From: an uncultured Lachnoanaerobaculum sp. | Lineage (GTDB): Bacteria > Bacillota > Clostridia > Lachnospirales > Lachnospiraceae | DNA: 64,000 nucleotides | Reading direction: 5' to 3' | NCBI GenBank assembly: GCA_946999385.1 | Contig: CAMQCZ010000001.1 | Span: 1 to 64,000 of the forward strand | In this document: piece after piece, positions 1-9,419 of the stretch | Numbering within the stretch: position 1 is the stretch's first letter | Layout of the letters: each line of letters begins with the position of its first letter | Program-made: the position numbers and the translations under genes | Notes under the pieces: model-generated | The model's input: the letters and a program-made list of their open reading frames with translations, nothing else | Told to the model about the DNA's origin: nothing | The model's database searches: none

Positions 1-951
1 AGTCCAAATAATAATGAAAATGATAAAATACAGGCAATACAAATAAGAGCTAAAGGTTATGTTACATCACTTGCCGATATATATTATAAAGCTGTTCTTA
101 ATGATGGAACTATACTTGGATGGGCAAAAAATGGTCAGACTTTAGGTAATATAGGTGGAGACAGGTACATTGTCGCATTAAAAATATCTTTATGGAATAA
201 AAATATTCCTTTTACATTTTCTACTTCTCCACTAACACAATCAGAATTTTATGACGGCTTGTATATTGATGAAAATAATCAAGTTCAATATTCAACTGCA
301 AATGGTGCACCATATACCGGATGGGTAAATTATGAAAATGAACAATATTATTTTAAAGATGGTAAAAAAGTAAATTCTTGGCAATATATTAATGGATATA
401 AATATTTATTCAAGGAAGATGGTCGACTTGATAAAGATTTAGAAGATGATTTAGGTCTACTAAAGGACTATCAGATTAATTATAACCTGGGAACAAGAAC
501 TATGTATATAATGGCAAAGGATGGTAAAAATGGATATATCATACCATATAAGACTTTCAATTCAAGCTCAGGTCCTGATACTCCTATCGGAAATTATAAA
601 ACTTATTTTAAATATCGTTGGAAACTTATGCATGACAATATATATTGTCAATTTTTAACCAGATTTAACGGACATTTTTTGATTCATTCTATCTTATATG
701 AAAATGCACCTAATAGCTATAGACTTGATAATAAAACCTATAATGGATTGGATAATGCTATAAGTCAAGGGTGTATAAGACTACTTAGTGGTGATGCAGC
801 TTGGGTATATCATAATATACCTTTACATACAACTATCCATATTTATTCTAATATATGGGATAAAGGACCTGTTGAAAAATCAGCTATAGAAAAGCCTATA
901 CCTGAAAATCAAACCTTTGATCCTACAGATCCTGCTATAATAAATAAGTAA
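1..951 (+). CDS. L,D-transpeptidase (YkuD) with cell-wall-binding repeats, 5'-truncated by window edge
   Basis: The frame is open from base 1, so the N-terminus (signal peptide expected) lies outside the window. In order it shows a ChW-like repeat (about bases 25-215, with GWAKNGQTLGN and ALKISLW), choline-binding-type aromatic repeats (YTGWVNYENEQYYFKDGKK, then SWQYINGYKYLF), and a C-terminal YkuD catalytic domain. The YkuD signature is present: a His in FLIHSIL and the nucleophile Cys in SQGCIRL. The family cross-links peptidoglycan 3-3 outside the membrane or attaches to it; the repeats would hold the enzyme at the wall. It is the only complete-looking plus-strand gene in the first 12 kb and converges on the NADH oxidase gene. 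The first internal Met is at base 259, but homology to ChW repeats begins upstream, so that is not the true start. Confidence 0.88.
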   Translation, partial: SPNNNENDKIQAIQIRAKGYVTSLADIYYKAVLNDGTILGWAKNGQTLGNIGGDRYIVALKISLWNKNIPFTFSTSPLTQSEFYDGLYIDENNQVQYSTANGAPYTGWVNYENEQYYFKDGKKVNSWQYINGYKYLFKEDGRLDKDLEDDLGLLKDYQINYNLGTRTMYIMAKDGKNGYIIPYKTFNSSSGPDTPIGNYKTYFKYRWKLMHDNIYCQFLTRFNGHFLIHSILYENAPNSYRLDNKTYNGLDNAISQGCIRLLSGDAAWVYHNIPLHTTIHIYSNIWDKGPVEKSAIEKPIPENQTFDPTDPAIINK

Positions 952-960
952 ATAAAACAA

Positions 961-995
961 AAAAGAATGTTGAATTATTTCAACATTCTTTTTTA
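961..995. terminator. Bidirectional intrinsic terminator between convergent genes
   Basis: A perfect 14-bp inverted repeat (961-974 with 979-992, loop TTAT) is flanked by A-runs on the left and T-runs on the right. It can therefore end both the plus-strand transpeptidase transcript and the minus-strand NADH oxidase transcript. Confidence 0.85.
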
Positions 996-1017
996 TTTTG
1001 TTTACAACTATTTTTTA

Positions 1018-2376
1018 TTATTTTACTAAACCTAATTCTTTATTGAGCCAAGAAACTGCAGCCATTGTAACATAATTATATGGTTGATTAAAATGTGGCA
1101 TAAAGAATATATCAAGCAAAGCAAGCTCAGGCATTGTAAGTTTTTTCTGTATAGCAAGCGAAAACATATTAATAAGTGCTGAAACATCATAATTTGAACC
1201 GAGCTGACAGCCTACTATAACATTATCCTTCTTTCTATAAACTATTCTAATTTTTACCCTTGGATTTTCAACTTCCATAAATGCAGGGAATTGAGTATCC
1301 TCAAAATCAGAGTAACCAACCTCAAGGCCTTCTTTTTTACAAGCATTTAGACTTAAGCCTGTACATACTAATTTATATCCATAAATGCTTAAAGCACTTG
1401 AACCTTGAACTCCTGCACTTTCAACATTTGTGCCACAAATATTATGTGCGGCAACTATACCTGATCTAACAGCATTTGTAGCTAAAGCTATATAATTTGT
1501 TCTTTCTCTTGCATTATCATAAATAGTAGCACAATCTCCTATAGCATAAATATCCTTTTCACTTGTTTGTCCATGCTTATTTACTAAATATGCTCTATTT
1601 GAATACAATTTTAAATGATCCTTTAAAAGAAAAGCATTTGGCTTAAATCCAACAGCACAAATCACCATATCAGCATCATATTTACCTTTATCAGTAACTA
1701 CCTTTTTAACCTTAGTATCTCCTTCAAATTCTACTATCTTTTCGCCTAAAGCAAATTTTATTCCATGCTCTGACATTTTATTTTTAATCTCATCAGAAAA
1801 TTCAGTATCAAAATATCCATTTAATATATTATCAACCATATCTATAAGAGTTACTTTTTTACCGAGTCTTTCAAATGCCTCAGCAAGCTCGACACCTATA
1901 TATCCTCCACCTAAAACAACTACATTTTCAAGCTCAGATTTATGTCTGATTTTTTCAATTACTTCTTTAGCATTTTGATATAGCTTAACCATTTGTACAT
2001 TTTCCAAATCAAAGCCCTTTATAGGAAGCTTATTTGGCAAACTACCTGTAGCTAATACAAGCTTATCATAATTATCTTGTATAATTTCACCATTTTCTAA
2101 TCTTACTTTTAGTGTTTTATTTGCATAATCTACATCTAAAACCTCAGATTTCATATTTACTTTAGCACCCTTAGATATAAAATTTTCAGGCTTTGCATAA
2201 AATAATCCATCTCCTGAATGAATTTGTTCACCTATCCATAAAGCCATTCCACAACCTAAAAATGAAATATTATCATTTCTATCATAAATTGTAAGTTCAT
2301 TTCCGGGATAAGATAAAATTGTATTTGCACAAGCTGTTCCCGCATGATTAGCACCTATCAATACTACTTTTGACAT
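1018..2376 (-). CDS. nox: Water-forming-type NADH oxidase (FAD-dependent pyridine nucleotide-disulfide oxidoreductase family)
   Basis: 452 aa, the normal length for the Nox/CoA-disulfide-reductase group. It has an N-terminal FAD-binding Rossmann motif (VLIGANHAGTAC), a redox-active single Cys in SFLGCGMALWIGEQ (residue 42), a central NAD-binding motif (VVLGGGYIGVELAEAFERLG), the second FAD motif (DIYAIGDCATIYDNA) and a dimerisation domain ending HFNQPYNYVTMAA. The whole pattern matches lactic-acid-bacterial H2O-forming NADH oxidases, which use the Cys-sulfenic acid to reduce O2 to water. In an anaerobe this would be an oxygen-detoxifying or NAD+-regenerating cytosolic enzyme. CoA-disulfide reductase activity cannot be excluded from sequence alone. 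It has a GGAGG Shine-Dalgarno and appears monocistronic. Confidence 0.86.
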   Translation of the reverse strand: MSKVVLIGANHAGTACANTILSYPGNELTIYDRNDNISFLGCGMALWIGEQIHSGDGLFYAKPENFISKGAKVNMKSEVLDVDYANKTLKVRLENGEIIQDNYDKLVLATGSLPNKLPIKGFDLENVQMVKLYQNAKEVIEKIRHKSELENVVVLGGGYIGVELAEAFERLGKKVTLIDMVDNILNGYFDTEFSDEIKNKMSEHGIKFALGEKIVEFEGDTKVKKVVTDKGKYDADMVICAVGFKPNAFLLKDHLKLYSNRAYLVNKHGQTSEKDIYAIGDCATIYDNARERTNYIALATNAVRSGIVAAHNICGTNVESAGVQGSSALSIYGYKLVCTGLSLNACKKEGLEVGYSDFEDTQFPAFMEVENPRVKIRIVYRKKDNVIVGCQLGSNYDVSALINMFSLAIQKKLTMPELALLDIFFMPHFNQPYNYVTMAAVSWLNKELGLVK

Positions 2377-2587
2377 ATATCTACCTCCAAAATTTTAATA
2401 TATTTATAATAAAATAGAGTATTAAAAGCTATACTCTTAACACTCTTACAATACATTAAAATTAGTTAATTTTCAATACTAAAATTAAAATTTTAACAAA
2501 TTTATTTTACAAAAGCTAATTGCATACTATTAATTTTTATAAAATATATTAGATAATACATTTTGATATTAATATCAAGGCTTTATT

Positions 2588-3064
2588 TTAAGGATACACA
2601 ATATTATCATCAAATAAATTATCACTATCAGCGGCTGATGTAGCCAAAAAATCACACCTTTCATTTTCTATATATCCTGAATGACCTTTTATCCAAATAA
2701 ATTTAGTATTATGAATAGATTTTGCCTTCAGTAAGCGTTTCCAAAGATCTATATTCTTCACTTCATTTTTTTTGCCACGTCTAAAATCGTTTTTAACCCA
2801 AGAATCTATCCATTTAAGATTAAAAGCATCTACCAAATATTTAGAATCTGAATATATTTCTACATCGCAAGGTCTTACTAACGCTTCTAAACCGATAATA
2901 CAAGCAAGTAACTCCATTCTATTATTAGTTGTAAGTAAAAAGCCTTTACTATATTCCCTTATATGCTCTTTTCCATTAGAATCAATATATTTTAAAATTG
3001 TTCCATATCCGCCTCTACCGGGATTTCCCCTTGAACTACCGTCTGAATATAATTTTACCAACAT
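2588..3064 (-). CDS. rnhA: Ribonuclease HI
   Basis: 158 aa from the ATG at 3064. A GTG at 3073 is in frame, but GTGAG lies just ahead of the ATG and acts as a better ribosome site. It carries the RNase H catalytic set: Asp in LYSDGSSRGNPG, Glu in NNRMELLA, Asp in IYSDSKYLVDAF and the C-terminal Asp in ENERCDFLA, plus the conserved His in IKGHSG. It degrades the RNA strand of RNA-DNA hybrids in the cytoplasm. The start lies right at the end of livF, so it is probably translated from the tail of the liv transcript. The 211 bases between it and nox hold no recognisable gene. Confidence 0.93.
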   Translation of the reverse strand: MLVKLYSDGSSRGNPGRGGYGTILKYIDSNGKEHIREYSKGFLLTTNNRMELLACIIGLEALVRPCDVEIYSDSKYLVDAFNLKWIDSWVKNDFRRGKKNEVKNIDLWKRLLKAKSIHNTKFIWIKGHSGYIENERCDFLATSAADSDNLFDDNIVYP

Positions 3065-3065
3065 A

Positions 3066-3776
3066 TTACTCACTTAAATAAGCTTTTTTCACTGATTCAT
3101 CATTTAATAAATCAGAAGCTTTTCCTGATAATACTATCTTACCTGTTTCCAAAACATATGCTCTATGTGATATACTCAAAGCTTTTTTTGCATTTTGCTC
3201 CACTAAAAGAATAGTCGTTCCTAATTTATTTAAATTTTCAATTATATTAAATATCTCACTTACATATAATGGAGAAAGTCCCATAGATGGCTCATCCATA
3301 ACTATAAGAGCGGGATCTGACATTAAAGCTCTACCCATTACCAACATTTGTTGCTCTCCACCTGATAAGGTACCCGCAAGCTGATTTTTTCTCTCTTCAA
3401 GCCTTGGAAATCTTGAATATATTTTTTTTATTGTATTATCTATAAATGCTTTATCATTTTTAATATATGCACCCAATTTAAGATTTTCAAATACATTTAA
3501 ATCAGCAAAAACCCTACGACCTTCAGGTACATGTGCAATTCCCAATCTAACAATTTTATGTGCAGGAAGCTTACTTATTTCTTTATCTTCAAATTTTATA
3601 TTACCACTTTTTGCATTTATAAGACCGGTAATAGTATGTAAAATTGATGTTTTTCCTGCCCCATTTGCACCAATTAAAGCAACTATTTCACCTTTATTAA
3701 TATTAAAATCAACACCCTTTACAGCTTGAATCATTCCATAATTTATATATAAATCATTTATACTCAAAAATGCCAT
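3066..3776 (-). CDS. livF: Branched-chain amino acid ABC transporter, ATPase LivF
   Basis: 236 aa. Walker A GANGAGKTS, the ABC signature LSGGEQQM, Walker B LIVMDEPSMG and the H-loop region LLVEQN are all visible. Length and the VPEGRRVFADLNVFENL segment are typical of LivF rather than LivG. It is the second cytoplasmic ATPase of the high-affinity branched-chain amino acid importer and is the last transporter gene of the livJHMGF operon. The SD is TAGGAG, and the start is 2 bases after the livG stop. Confidence 0.94.
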   Translation of the reverse strand: MAFLSINDLYINYGMIQAVKGVDFNINKGEIVALIGANGAGKTSILHTITGLINAKSGNIKFEDKEISKLPAHKIVRLGIAHVPEGRRVFADLNVFENLKLGAYIKNDKAFIDNTIKKIYSRFPRLEERKNQLAGTLSGGEQQMLVMGRALMSDPALIVMDEPSMGLSPLYVSEIFNIIENLNKLGTTILLVEQNAKKALSISHRAYVLETGKIVLSGKASDLLNDESVKKAYLSE

Positions 3777-3778
3777 TT

Positions 3779-4537
3779 TTATTCTCCTAAATATGCTCTA
3801 ATAACTGTTTTATCATTAAGAACAAGATTTGGTGTACCGCTTATAAGCTCTTCTCCAAAATTTAATACAGTAATATACTCACAAATACCGGAAACTAATT
3901 TCATATCATGTTCTATCAATAAAATTGTAATATTATATTTTTCCCTTATCAGACTGATAGTTTCCATTAATTCCTTTGTTTCCTTCGGATTCATACCTGC
4001 AGCCGGTTCATCTAATAATAGTAATTTGGGTTCAGTTGCTAAAGCTCTTGCAATTTCCAATTTTCTTTGTTTTCCATATGGTAAATTACTAGCTAAAATA
4101 TTAGCATATGAATCCAAATCAAATACTTTTAAAATATCTAACGCAAATTCATTCATAAGCTTTTCTTTTTTAGCAAAATCAAATAAATGAAATAAAGAGC
4201 TGAATATATTATATTTAAATTTATTATGTAAAGCTATTTTTACATTATCAAGAACAGTCATTCTATTAAAAAGTCTTATATTTTGAAATGTTCTGGCTAC
4301 ACCTATCAAATTTATTTTCTCAGGAGATTTATCAGAAATTAAAACACCGTCAAGCTTTATACTTCCACCTGTAGGCTTGTATACACCTGTTAACAAATTA
4401 AAAACCGTTGTTTTTCCTGCCCCGTTAGGACCTATAAGACCATATAATTGTCCTTTTTCAATTTTTATATTAAAGGAGTTGACAGCCTTCAAACCTCCAA
4501 ATTGTATACTAAGGTTTTTACATTCTAAAAGTGCCAT
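3779..4537 (-). CDS. livG: Branched-chain amino acid ABC transporter, ATPase LivG
   Basis: 252 aa from the ATG at 4537. A longer reading from a TTG at 4555 is possible, but AAAGGAG sits directly before the ATG, so the shorter start is chosen. It shows Walker A GPNGAGKT, the FQNIRLF Q-loop, a degenerate signature (LPYGKQRKLEIARAL) normal for LivG, Walker B LLLLDEPAAGMNP and a switch His in LLIEHDM. It pairs with LivF to power the LivH/LivM channel. Its start overlaps the livM stop, implying translational coupling. Confidence 0.94.
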   Translation of the reverse strand: MALLECKNLSIQFGGLKAVNSFNIKIEKGQLYGLIGPNGAGKTTVFNLLTGVYKPTGGSIKLDGVLISDKSPEKINLIGVARTFQNIRLFNRMTVLDNVKIALHNKFKYNIFSSLFHLFDFAKKEKLMNEFALDILKVFDLDSYANILASNLPYGKQRKLEIARALATEPKLLLLDEPAAGMNPKETKELMETISLIREKYNITILLIEHDMKLVSGICEYITVLNFGEELISGTPNLVLNDKTVIRAYLGE

Positions 4538-4538
4538 A

Positions 4539-5504
4539 TTACTCCTTTCTATCAAAGAACCTTCTGAAAACTTTATTATTCATCAAAGAAGCTTTCATAT
4601 ATGAATTATTAAATATCATCATTATTATAAGAACTACAGAATATAATAGCATTCTAAATTCATCAGCACCTCTTAAAAGCTCAGGCAAAATTGTAAGTAT
4701 AATAGCACTTATAATAGAACCTACAATATTTCCCATACCTCCTAAAACTACGATAACTAAAATTTCTATAGATTTATTATAGTCAAAGGTTGTAGGCTTT
4801 ATAATTCCTACATTATGTGCAAATATAGCACCTGCAACGCCTGCAAATATAGCAGATAATACAAAAGCTTCCACCTTATACTTACTTATATTTATACCTA
4901 TTGACTGTGCAGCTATATCATTATCTCTTATTGCCATAATTGCTCTTCCATCTCTTGATTTTATAAAATTGACAATAAAAATAATGCTTATAATTACTAT
5001 AATAAAAACAAGATTATAATTTTTATAATCTGAATATATAGGTATCTTACTAAGTCCCTTTGCACCACCTGTTATACTAAGTGAATTGATTATTGATTTT
5101 ATAATTTCACCAAAGGCTAAGGTTACTATAGCGAGATAATCTCCTCTTAATCTAAGCACAGGTACACCTATCAAAAATCCCAATATAGCTGATACTACAG
5201 CCGCCACAATCAAAGCAATAGTGAAAGAAATAGAAATAGGAGTTCCTTTCATATTTGTAGTAATAATAGCGGCAGTATATGCACCTATTGACATAAATCC
5301 TGCATGACCTAAAGAAAGCTCCCCCAAAAAACCTGTAACCAAGTTTAATGATATTGCCAACATTATATTAACACCTATTGGTACTAATATGGATTTATAT
5401 TGTCTACCTAAAATATCTGAATTAACTAAAAGGCTAACTATTATATATGCAATAAGTATATAAGCTATAGCTTTTAAAAAGTTTAATTTACATAATTTTT
5501 TCAT
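4539..5504 (-). CDS. livM: Branched-chain amino acid ABC transporter, permease LivM
   Basis: 321 aa, highly hydrophobic with about nine predicted membrane segments. It contains the LivM/BPD_transp_2 features LNLVTGFLGELSLGHAGFMS near the N-terminus, RLRGDYLAIVTLAFGEI mid-protein and VVLGGMGNIVGS near the C-terminus. With LivH it forms the inner-membrane channel for leucine, isoleucine or valine. The SD is GGAGC, 10 bases after the livH stop. The substrate could be another amino acid, since Liv systems in Clostridia vary. Confidence 0.93.
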   Translation of the reverse strand: MKKLCKLNFLKAIAYILIAYIIVSLLVNSDILGRQYKSILVPIGVNIMLAISLNLVTGFLGELSLGHAGFMSIGAYTAAIITTNMKGTPISISFTIALIVAAVVSAILGFLIGVPVLRLRGDYLAIVTLAFGEIIKSIINSLSITGGAKGLSKIPIYSDYKNYNLVFIIVIISIIFIVNFIKSRDGRAIMAIRDNDIAAQSIGINISKYKVEAFVLSAIFAGVAGAIFAHNVGIIKPTTFDYNKSIEILVIVVLGGMGNIVGSIISAIILTILPELLRGADEFRMLLYSVVLIIMMIFNNSYMKASLMNNKVFRRFFDRKE

Positions 5505-5513
5505 ATTAAGCTC

Positions 5514-6395
5514 CTATACCTTAATAAATTTTTTCTTACCCAATAAACCTACAGGTCTAACTAATAATACCACAACTAAAACTCCAAAAACTATAGCATC
5601 TGCCAACTCTGTACTGATATAAGCCTTTGCTAAGCTTTCAATTATACCTAATACTATTCCTCCAAGCATTGCCCCCGGAATAGAACCGATACCACCTAAA
5701 ACAGCCGCTACAAATGCCTTTATTCCAGGTAATGCACCAAGTGTAGGTTTAAGTGATTCATATTGTGCAATATAAAGTATACCTGCTATAGCTGCAAGTA
5801 CAGAGCCTATTGCAAAAGTTAAGGAAATAGTTTTATTAACATCTATACCCATTAACATAGCAGCCTCTTTATCTTCTGATACTGCTCTCATAGCCAAACC
5901 TAATTTTGTTTTATTTATAAATAGACTTAATAAAATCATTGATATTGATGTAACAAGTAAAGTTACCAAGCTTATACTTGAAATATGAACACCATTTATT
6001 TTAATATTTGTTTTTGGTACAACTGAAGCAAAAGGAATAGGTGTTGCTTTGAAAATTAATAATGAAACACTTTGTAACAAATAGCTCATTCCTATTGCAG
6101 TAATCAAAACAGCTAAAGACTGTGCTTTTCTAAGTGGCTTATAAGCTATTTTTTCAATACTTATTCCTAATATTGCACATATAAGAATAGTCAACAAAAT
6201 TGCAACTATTACCGGTAATTTAAATAAGATTACAAAAGTATATAAAGAATATGCACCTACCATAATTATATCTCCATGTGCAAAATTAATCATTTTAGCT
6301 ATACCATAAACCATAGTATAACCTAGTGCAATTAAAGCATATATACTTCCTATTCTAAGACCATTTATAAGTTGTTCGAGAACATTTATAAGCAT
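5514..6395 (-). CDS. livH: Branched-chain amino acid ABC transporter, permease LivH
   Basis: 293 aa from the ATG at 6395. A GTG at 6407 is in frame, but it lies inside the AGTGAGG ribosome site of that ATG. It is a multi-spanning permease with the LivH hallmarks LGYTMVYGIAKMINFAHGD, MRAVSEDKEAAMLMGID (the cytoplasmic EAA-like loop that contacts the ATPases) and FVAAVLGGIGSIPGAMLGG. It forms the membrane pore with LivM. It follows the binding-protein gene after a 110-base gap that contains a strong hairpin. Confidence 0.93.
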   Translation of the reverse strand: MLINVLEQLINGLRIGSIYALIALGYTMVYGIAKMINFAHGDIIMVGAYSLYTFVILFKLPVIVAILLTILICAILGISIEKIAYKPLRKAQSLAVLITAIGMSYLLQSVSLLIFKATPIPFASVVPKTNIKINGVHISSISLVTLLVTSISMILLSLFINKTKLGLAMRAVSEDKEAAMLMGIDVNKTISLTFAIGSVLAAIAGILYIAQYESLKPTLGALPGIKAFVAAVLGGIGSIPGAMLGGIVLGIIESLAKAYISTELADAIVFGVLVVVLLVRPVGLLGKKKFIKV

Positions 6396-6419
6396 TTTAA
6401 ACCTCACTTTAATATTATA

Positions 6420-6449
6420 GACGTGAAATATATTTTATTATTTCACGTC
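6420..6449 (-). terminator. Intercistronic hairpin between livJ and livH
   Basis: An 11-bp perfect inverted repeat (GACGTGAAATA at 6420-6430 with its complement at 6439-6449) lies between the binding-protein gene and the permease genes. On the minus strand it is followed by TATAATATT, not a clean T-tract. It looks more like a leaky terminator or mRNA-protecting hairpin than a full stop; such elements commonly raise binding-protein levels above permease levels. Confidence 0.6.
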
Positions 6450-6505
6450 TTTCAAAATCAATATATTTAAATAAATCCGGAATATGTAAATTTCATACAA
6501 TGAAA

Positions 6506-7669
6506 TTATTTTTGTAAATATTTTCCATCCTTTATAGTAACAAACTTAGCAGCTTTTGAAGGTTCTCCTGAAGCTTCAAAACTAACCTTTCCTGTCAAGC
6601 CGTCAACTTCTATCTCTGTCATAGCTTTTATTAAAGCTTCACTGTCTATACTATTTGCTTTTTCCATAGCAGCTTTTAATACATAAACTGTATCATATGC
6701 ATCGGCTGCGAATTGATCAGGAATTGCAGAGTGCTTTTTATTATATTCTTCAACAAATTTTTGAACCTTTTCGTCATCTGATGTAGCTAAAAATGGACTT
6801 AAAAATACTGAACCTTCAAGTGCTGATTTATCCGTAACTTGTGCCAAAACTCCATCCCATCCGTCTGAACCTATAAAATCACAATTAATACCTATTGACT
6901 TTGCCTGTGTAGCTATTTGAGCTACAGCCTCATAATATGCAGGAATAAATATAGCCTTTGGATTAGTAGCCTTTATTTTCGTTAATTGTGTTGTAAAATC
7001 AATATCTTGAGTTGTAAAAGACTCTACATCAACCAATGTAGCACCCTTGCCCATATTTTCAAGTTCACTTTTAAAAGATTCATATACACCTGTTGAATAC
7101 TCATCACTATTATTATATAAAACTGCTACACTGTCATAATTATTTTCAACAACATATTTTGCTATAGTTTCACCTTGTAGAGGATCTGTAAAGCATAAAC
7201 GAAATACATTATCATTAATAGTAATATCCTTAGCAGAACCTGAAGGTGTTAATTGTAAAATATTATCCTTATGGGTCAAATCGGCAATAGCTAAGCTTGA
7301 ACCTGAAGTCGTAGCACCTAATAATGCGTTAATCTTTTCATCTACTAAAGAATTATATGCTGTAACAGCCTTATCTTCTATAGCTTCATCATCTTTAAAG
7401 CTTAATTTTAAATTATAAGTATCAGAGCCTACTTTTACTCCACCTGCTTCATTAATCTCGTCAATTGCTATTTCTAAACCATTTTTAACAGAATTTCCAT
7501 ATGAAGCCGCTCCTCCCGTTAAAGGACCCATAGAACCTATTAAAAATGTTTTAGTGCCGTTGTCTTTAGTATCTGCACTATTACTATCTTTAGTTGTATT
7601 TGAACTTGAACAAGCAAATAATCCCATACTAAGAAGACCTAATGTAATTGCTAATATACTTTTTTTCAT
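6506..7669 (-). CDS. livJ: Branched-chain amino acid ABC transporter substrate-binding lipoprotein
   Basis: 387 aa. A lipoprotein signal peptide (MKKSILAITLGLLSMGLFAC) ends in the lipobox LFAC, so the mature protein would be anchored by Cys20 on the outer face of the membrane. The body is a type-I periplasmic binding fold of the Peripla_BP_6 family (FLIGSMGPLTGGAASYG, LLGATTSGSSLAIA, QFAADAYDTVYVLKAAME). It captures the amino acid and delivers it to LivHM. It is first in the operon behind a consensus sigma-A promoter. Confidence 0.93.
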   Translation of the reverse strand: MKKSILAITLGLLSMGLFACSSSNTTKDSNSADTKDNGTKTFLIGSMGPLTGGAASYGNSVKNGLEIAIDEINEAGGVKVGSDTYNLKLSFKDDEAIEDKAVTAYNSLVDEKINALLGATTSGSSLAIADLTHKDNILQLTPSGSAKDITINDNVFRLCFTDPLQGETIAKYVVENNYDSVAVLYNNSDEYSTGVYESFKSELENMGKGATLVDVESFTTQDIDFTTQLTKIKATNPKAIFIPAYYEAVAQIATQAKSIGINCDFIGSDGWDGVLAQVTDKSALEGSVFLSPFLATSDDEKVQKFVEEYNKKHSAIPDQFAADAYDTVYVLKAAMEKANSIDSEALIKAMTEIEVDGLTGKVSFEASGEPSKAAKFVTIKDGKYLQK

Positions 7670-7703
7670 AATCTTTTCCTCGTTTTCTTTTTTAATGAAC
7701 TTT

Positions 7704-7732
7704 ATTATATATTTTGACTTTTTTTATGTCAA
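7704..7732 (-). promoter_or_regulatory. Sigma-A promoter of the liv operon
   Basis: Minus-strand TTGACA (7727-7732), a 17-base spacer and TATAAT (7704-7709) make a perfect consensus promoter. It lies 35 bases ahead of the livJ start codon. Confidence 0.88.
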
Positions 7733-7779
7733 TAACATTTGTTTCTATTAGTAAGACAAATCTATATTCATTTTTCATA

Positions 7780-8784
7780 TTAAATATAACTGTCTTTGTT
7801 AAATTCTATACCTTTATCTCTTCCCATTAATTCTTCTACGGCTAATCTTGCATTTTTATTTTCAAATAAAACATCAACAACTTGACTTGTAATAGGCATT
7901 TCAACATTATATTTTAAAGAGAGCTTTTTTATTGCTTTTGCAGAAAATACTCCTTCAACAACCATTCCTATTTCTTCTTGAGCTTTTTTTAATGTATAAC
8001 CTTTTCCGAGTAAAATACCTGCTCTTCTATTCCTACTATGCATGCTTGCACAAGTTACTATTAAATCTCCGATACCTGAAAGTCCAAAAAAGGTTTCTAA
8101 TTTTCCTCCCATTTTAACTCCTAATCTTGAAATTTCAGCTATTCCCCTAGTTATAAGTGCAGCCTTTGCATTATCTCCATAACCCAGTCCATCTGCTATA
8201 CCTGCCGCCAAAGCAATAACATTTTTACTTGCTCCGCCAAGCTCCACAGAAAGCATATCATCACTTATATAGAGTCTAAAAAATGAATTCATAAATAAAT
8301 CTCTTACTTCTTCTGCTAATTTTAAATTTTTTGAAGCTACTACACAACTTGTAGCTAACTTTTTAGTCAACTCTATAGCATGGCTTGGTCCTGAAAGTAC
8401 AGCAAAACGCTTAGTACCCAACTCTTCAAAAACCTGTTCGCTTATAAATTTCAAGCTTTCATCTTCTATACCCTTAGCAACATTTATTATAATCTGATTA
8501 TTATAATATTTTTTTATCATTCTTAAATTTTCTCGAATATAAGCTGACGGTATTGCCATTAATATATATTCAGAATCCTGTAATGCAAGCTCTATATTAC
8601 TTGTAAATAAAATATTTTTTGGTATTATTATATTTTCTAATCTTTTATGAGTTCTGCTTATATTAATATTATTAGCAATTTCATCATTTTTTTCCCATAC
8701 TTTTATTTCATGTGAATTTTCATTCAACAATATACTAAGTGCACCTCCAAAAGCTCCGGCCCCTAAAATACAGATTTTAGACAT
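7780..8784 (-). CDS. gpsA: Glycerol-3-phosphate dehydrogenase [NAD(P)+]
   Basis: 334 aa, the normal GpsA length. It has an N-terminal Rossmann motif (CILGAGAFGGALSILL), NVAKGIE, the SGPSHA segment, the catalytic Lys in LGGASKNVIALAAGI, and GDLIVTCASMHSRNRR. It reduces dihydroxyacetone phosphate to sn-glycerol-3-phosphate, the backbone for phospholipids, in the cytosol. It lies immediately downstream of plsY, which uses its product, and of der; this order is widely conserved in Clostridia. Confidence 0.95.
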   Translation of the reverse strand: MSKICILGAGAFGGALSILLNENSHEIKVWEKNDEIANNINISRTHKRLENIIIPKNILFTSNIELALQDSEYILMAIPSAYIRENLRMIKKYYNNQIIINVAKGIEDESLKFISEQVFEELGTKRFAVLSGPSHAIELTKKLATSCVVASKNLKLAEEVRDLFMNSFFRLYISDDMLSVELGGASKNVIALAAGIADGLGYGDNAKAALITRGIAEISRLGVKMGGKLETFFGLSGIGDLIVTCASMHSRNRRAGILLGKGYTLKKAQEEIGMVVEGVFSAKAIKKLSLKYNVEMPITSQVVDVLFENKNARLAVEELMGRDKGIEFNKDSYI

Positions 8785-8792
8785 CTTCCCTC

Positions 8793-9419
8793 CTAAAAAA
8801 TTTTATTTTCTTTACCTTTTAATAATCTTTTTATATTTCCACTATGTTTGAAAATAGATAATAAAGCTATTGCATACACCAGTATTAAAAATTCAAGGCG
8901 TACATTCCCACTCATATTATAATTAAATATTATATTATTTGAAAATAAAGTAGCACTTATACTAAAACAAAGCATAACCAGAATTGAAGCCAGTGAAACA
9001 TATCTGCTTATATATACAGTCAATGTAAAAATAATAAAACAAATCAAAGTTATTCTTAAATCCAAAGCACATAATATTCCCGCTATAGAAGCAACACCCT
9101 TTCCACCTTTAAATTTTAAATAAAATGGATATACATGGCCTACTACTACTCCAAGACCTGTATATAATAAATAAATATACATATTTTCATTATTTACATT
9201 TAAAAATCTAACTGCCAAACAAGGTATAAGAGCCTTCAAGAAATCTCCCAAAAATACTATTATTCCTATTTTTTTTCCCATCACTCTTAATGAATTGGTA
9301 GCACCTGTATTTCCACTACCCTTTTTGCTTAAATCTACACCTAATATTTTAGAAACAAAATAACCTGTTTGTATAAGTCCGAAAAAATAAGCTGTTAATA
9401 GATAAAAAATTCTTTCCAT
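8793..9419 (-). CDS. plsY: Acyl-phosphate:glycerol-3-phosphate acyltransferase PlsY
   Basis: 208 aa integral membrane protein with five or so hydrophobic segments. The three PlsY motifs are visible: SGNTGATNSLR (motif 1), KFKGGKGVASIAG (motif 2) and the C-terminal SIFKHSGNIKRL (motif 3). It makes lysophosphatidic acid from acyl-phosphate and the glycerol-3-phosphate supplied by GpsA next door. The start codon overlaps the der stop codon. Confidence 0.95.
   Translation of the reverse strand: MERIFYLLTAYFFGLIQTGYFVSKILGVDLSKKGSGNTGATNSLRVMGKKIGIIVFLGDFLKALIPCLAVRFLNVNNENMYIYLLYTGLGVVVGHVYPFYLKFKGGKGVASIAGILCALDLRITLICFIIFTLTVYISRYVSLASILVMLCFSISATLFSNNIIFNYNMSGNVRLEFLILVYAIALLSIFKHSGNIKRLLKGKENKIF

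Noticed and set aside
4377..4782. Plus-strand frames opposite livG and livM
   Set aside because: They lie fully antisense to strongly recognised permease and ATPase genes and show no ribosome site or family motif.
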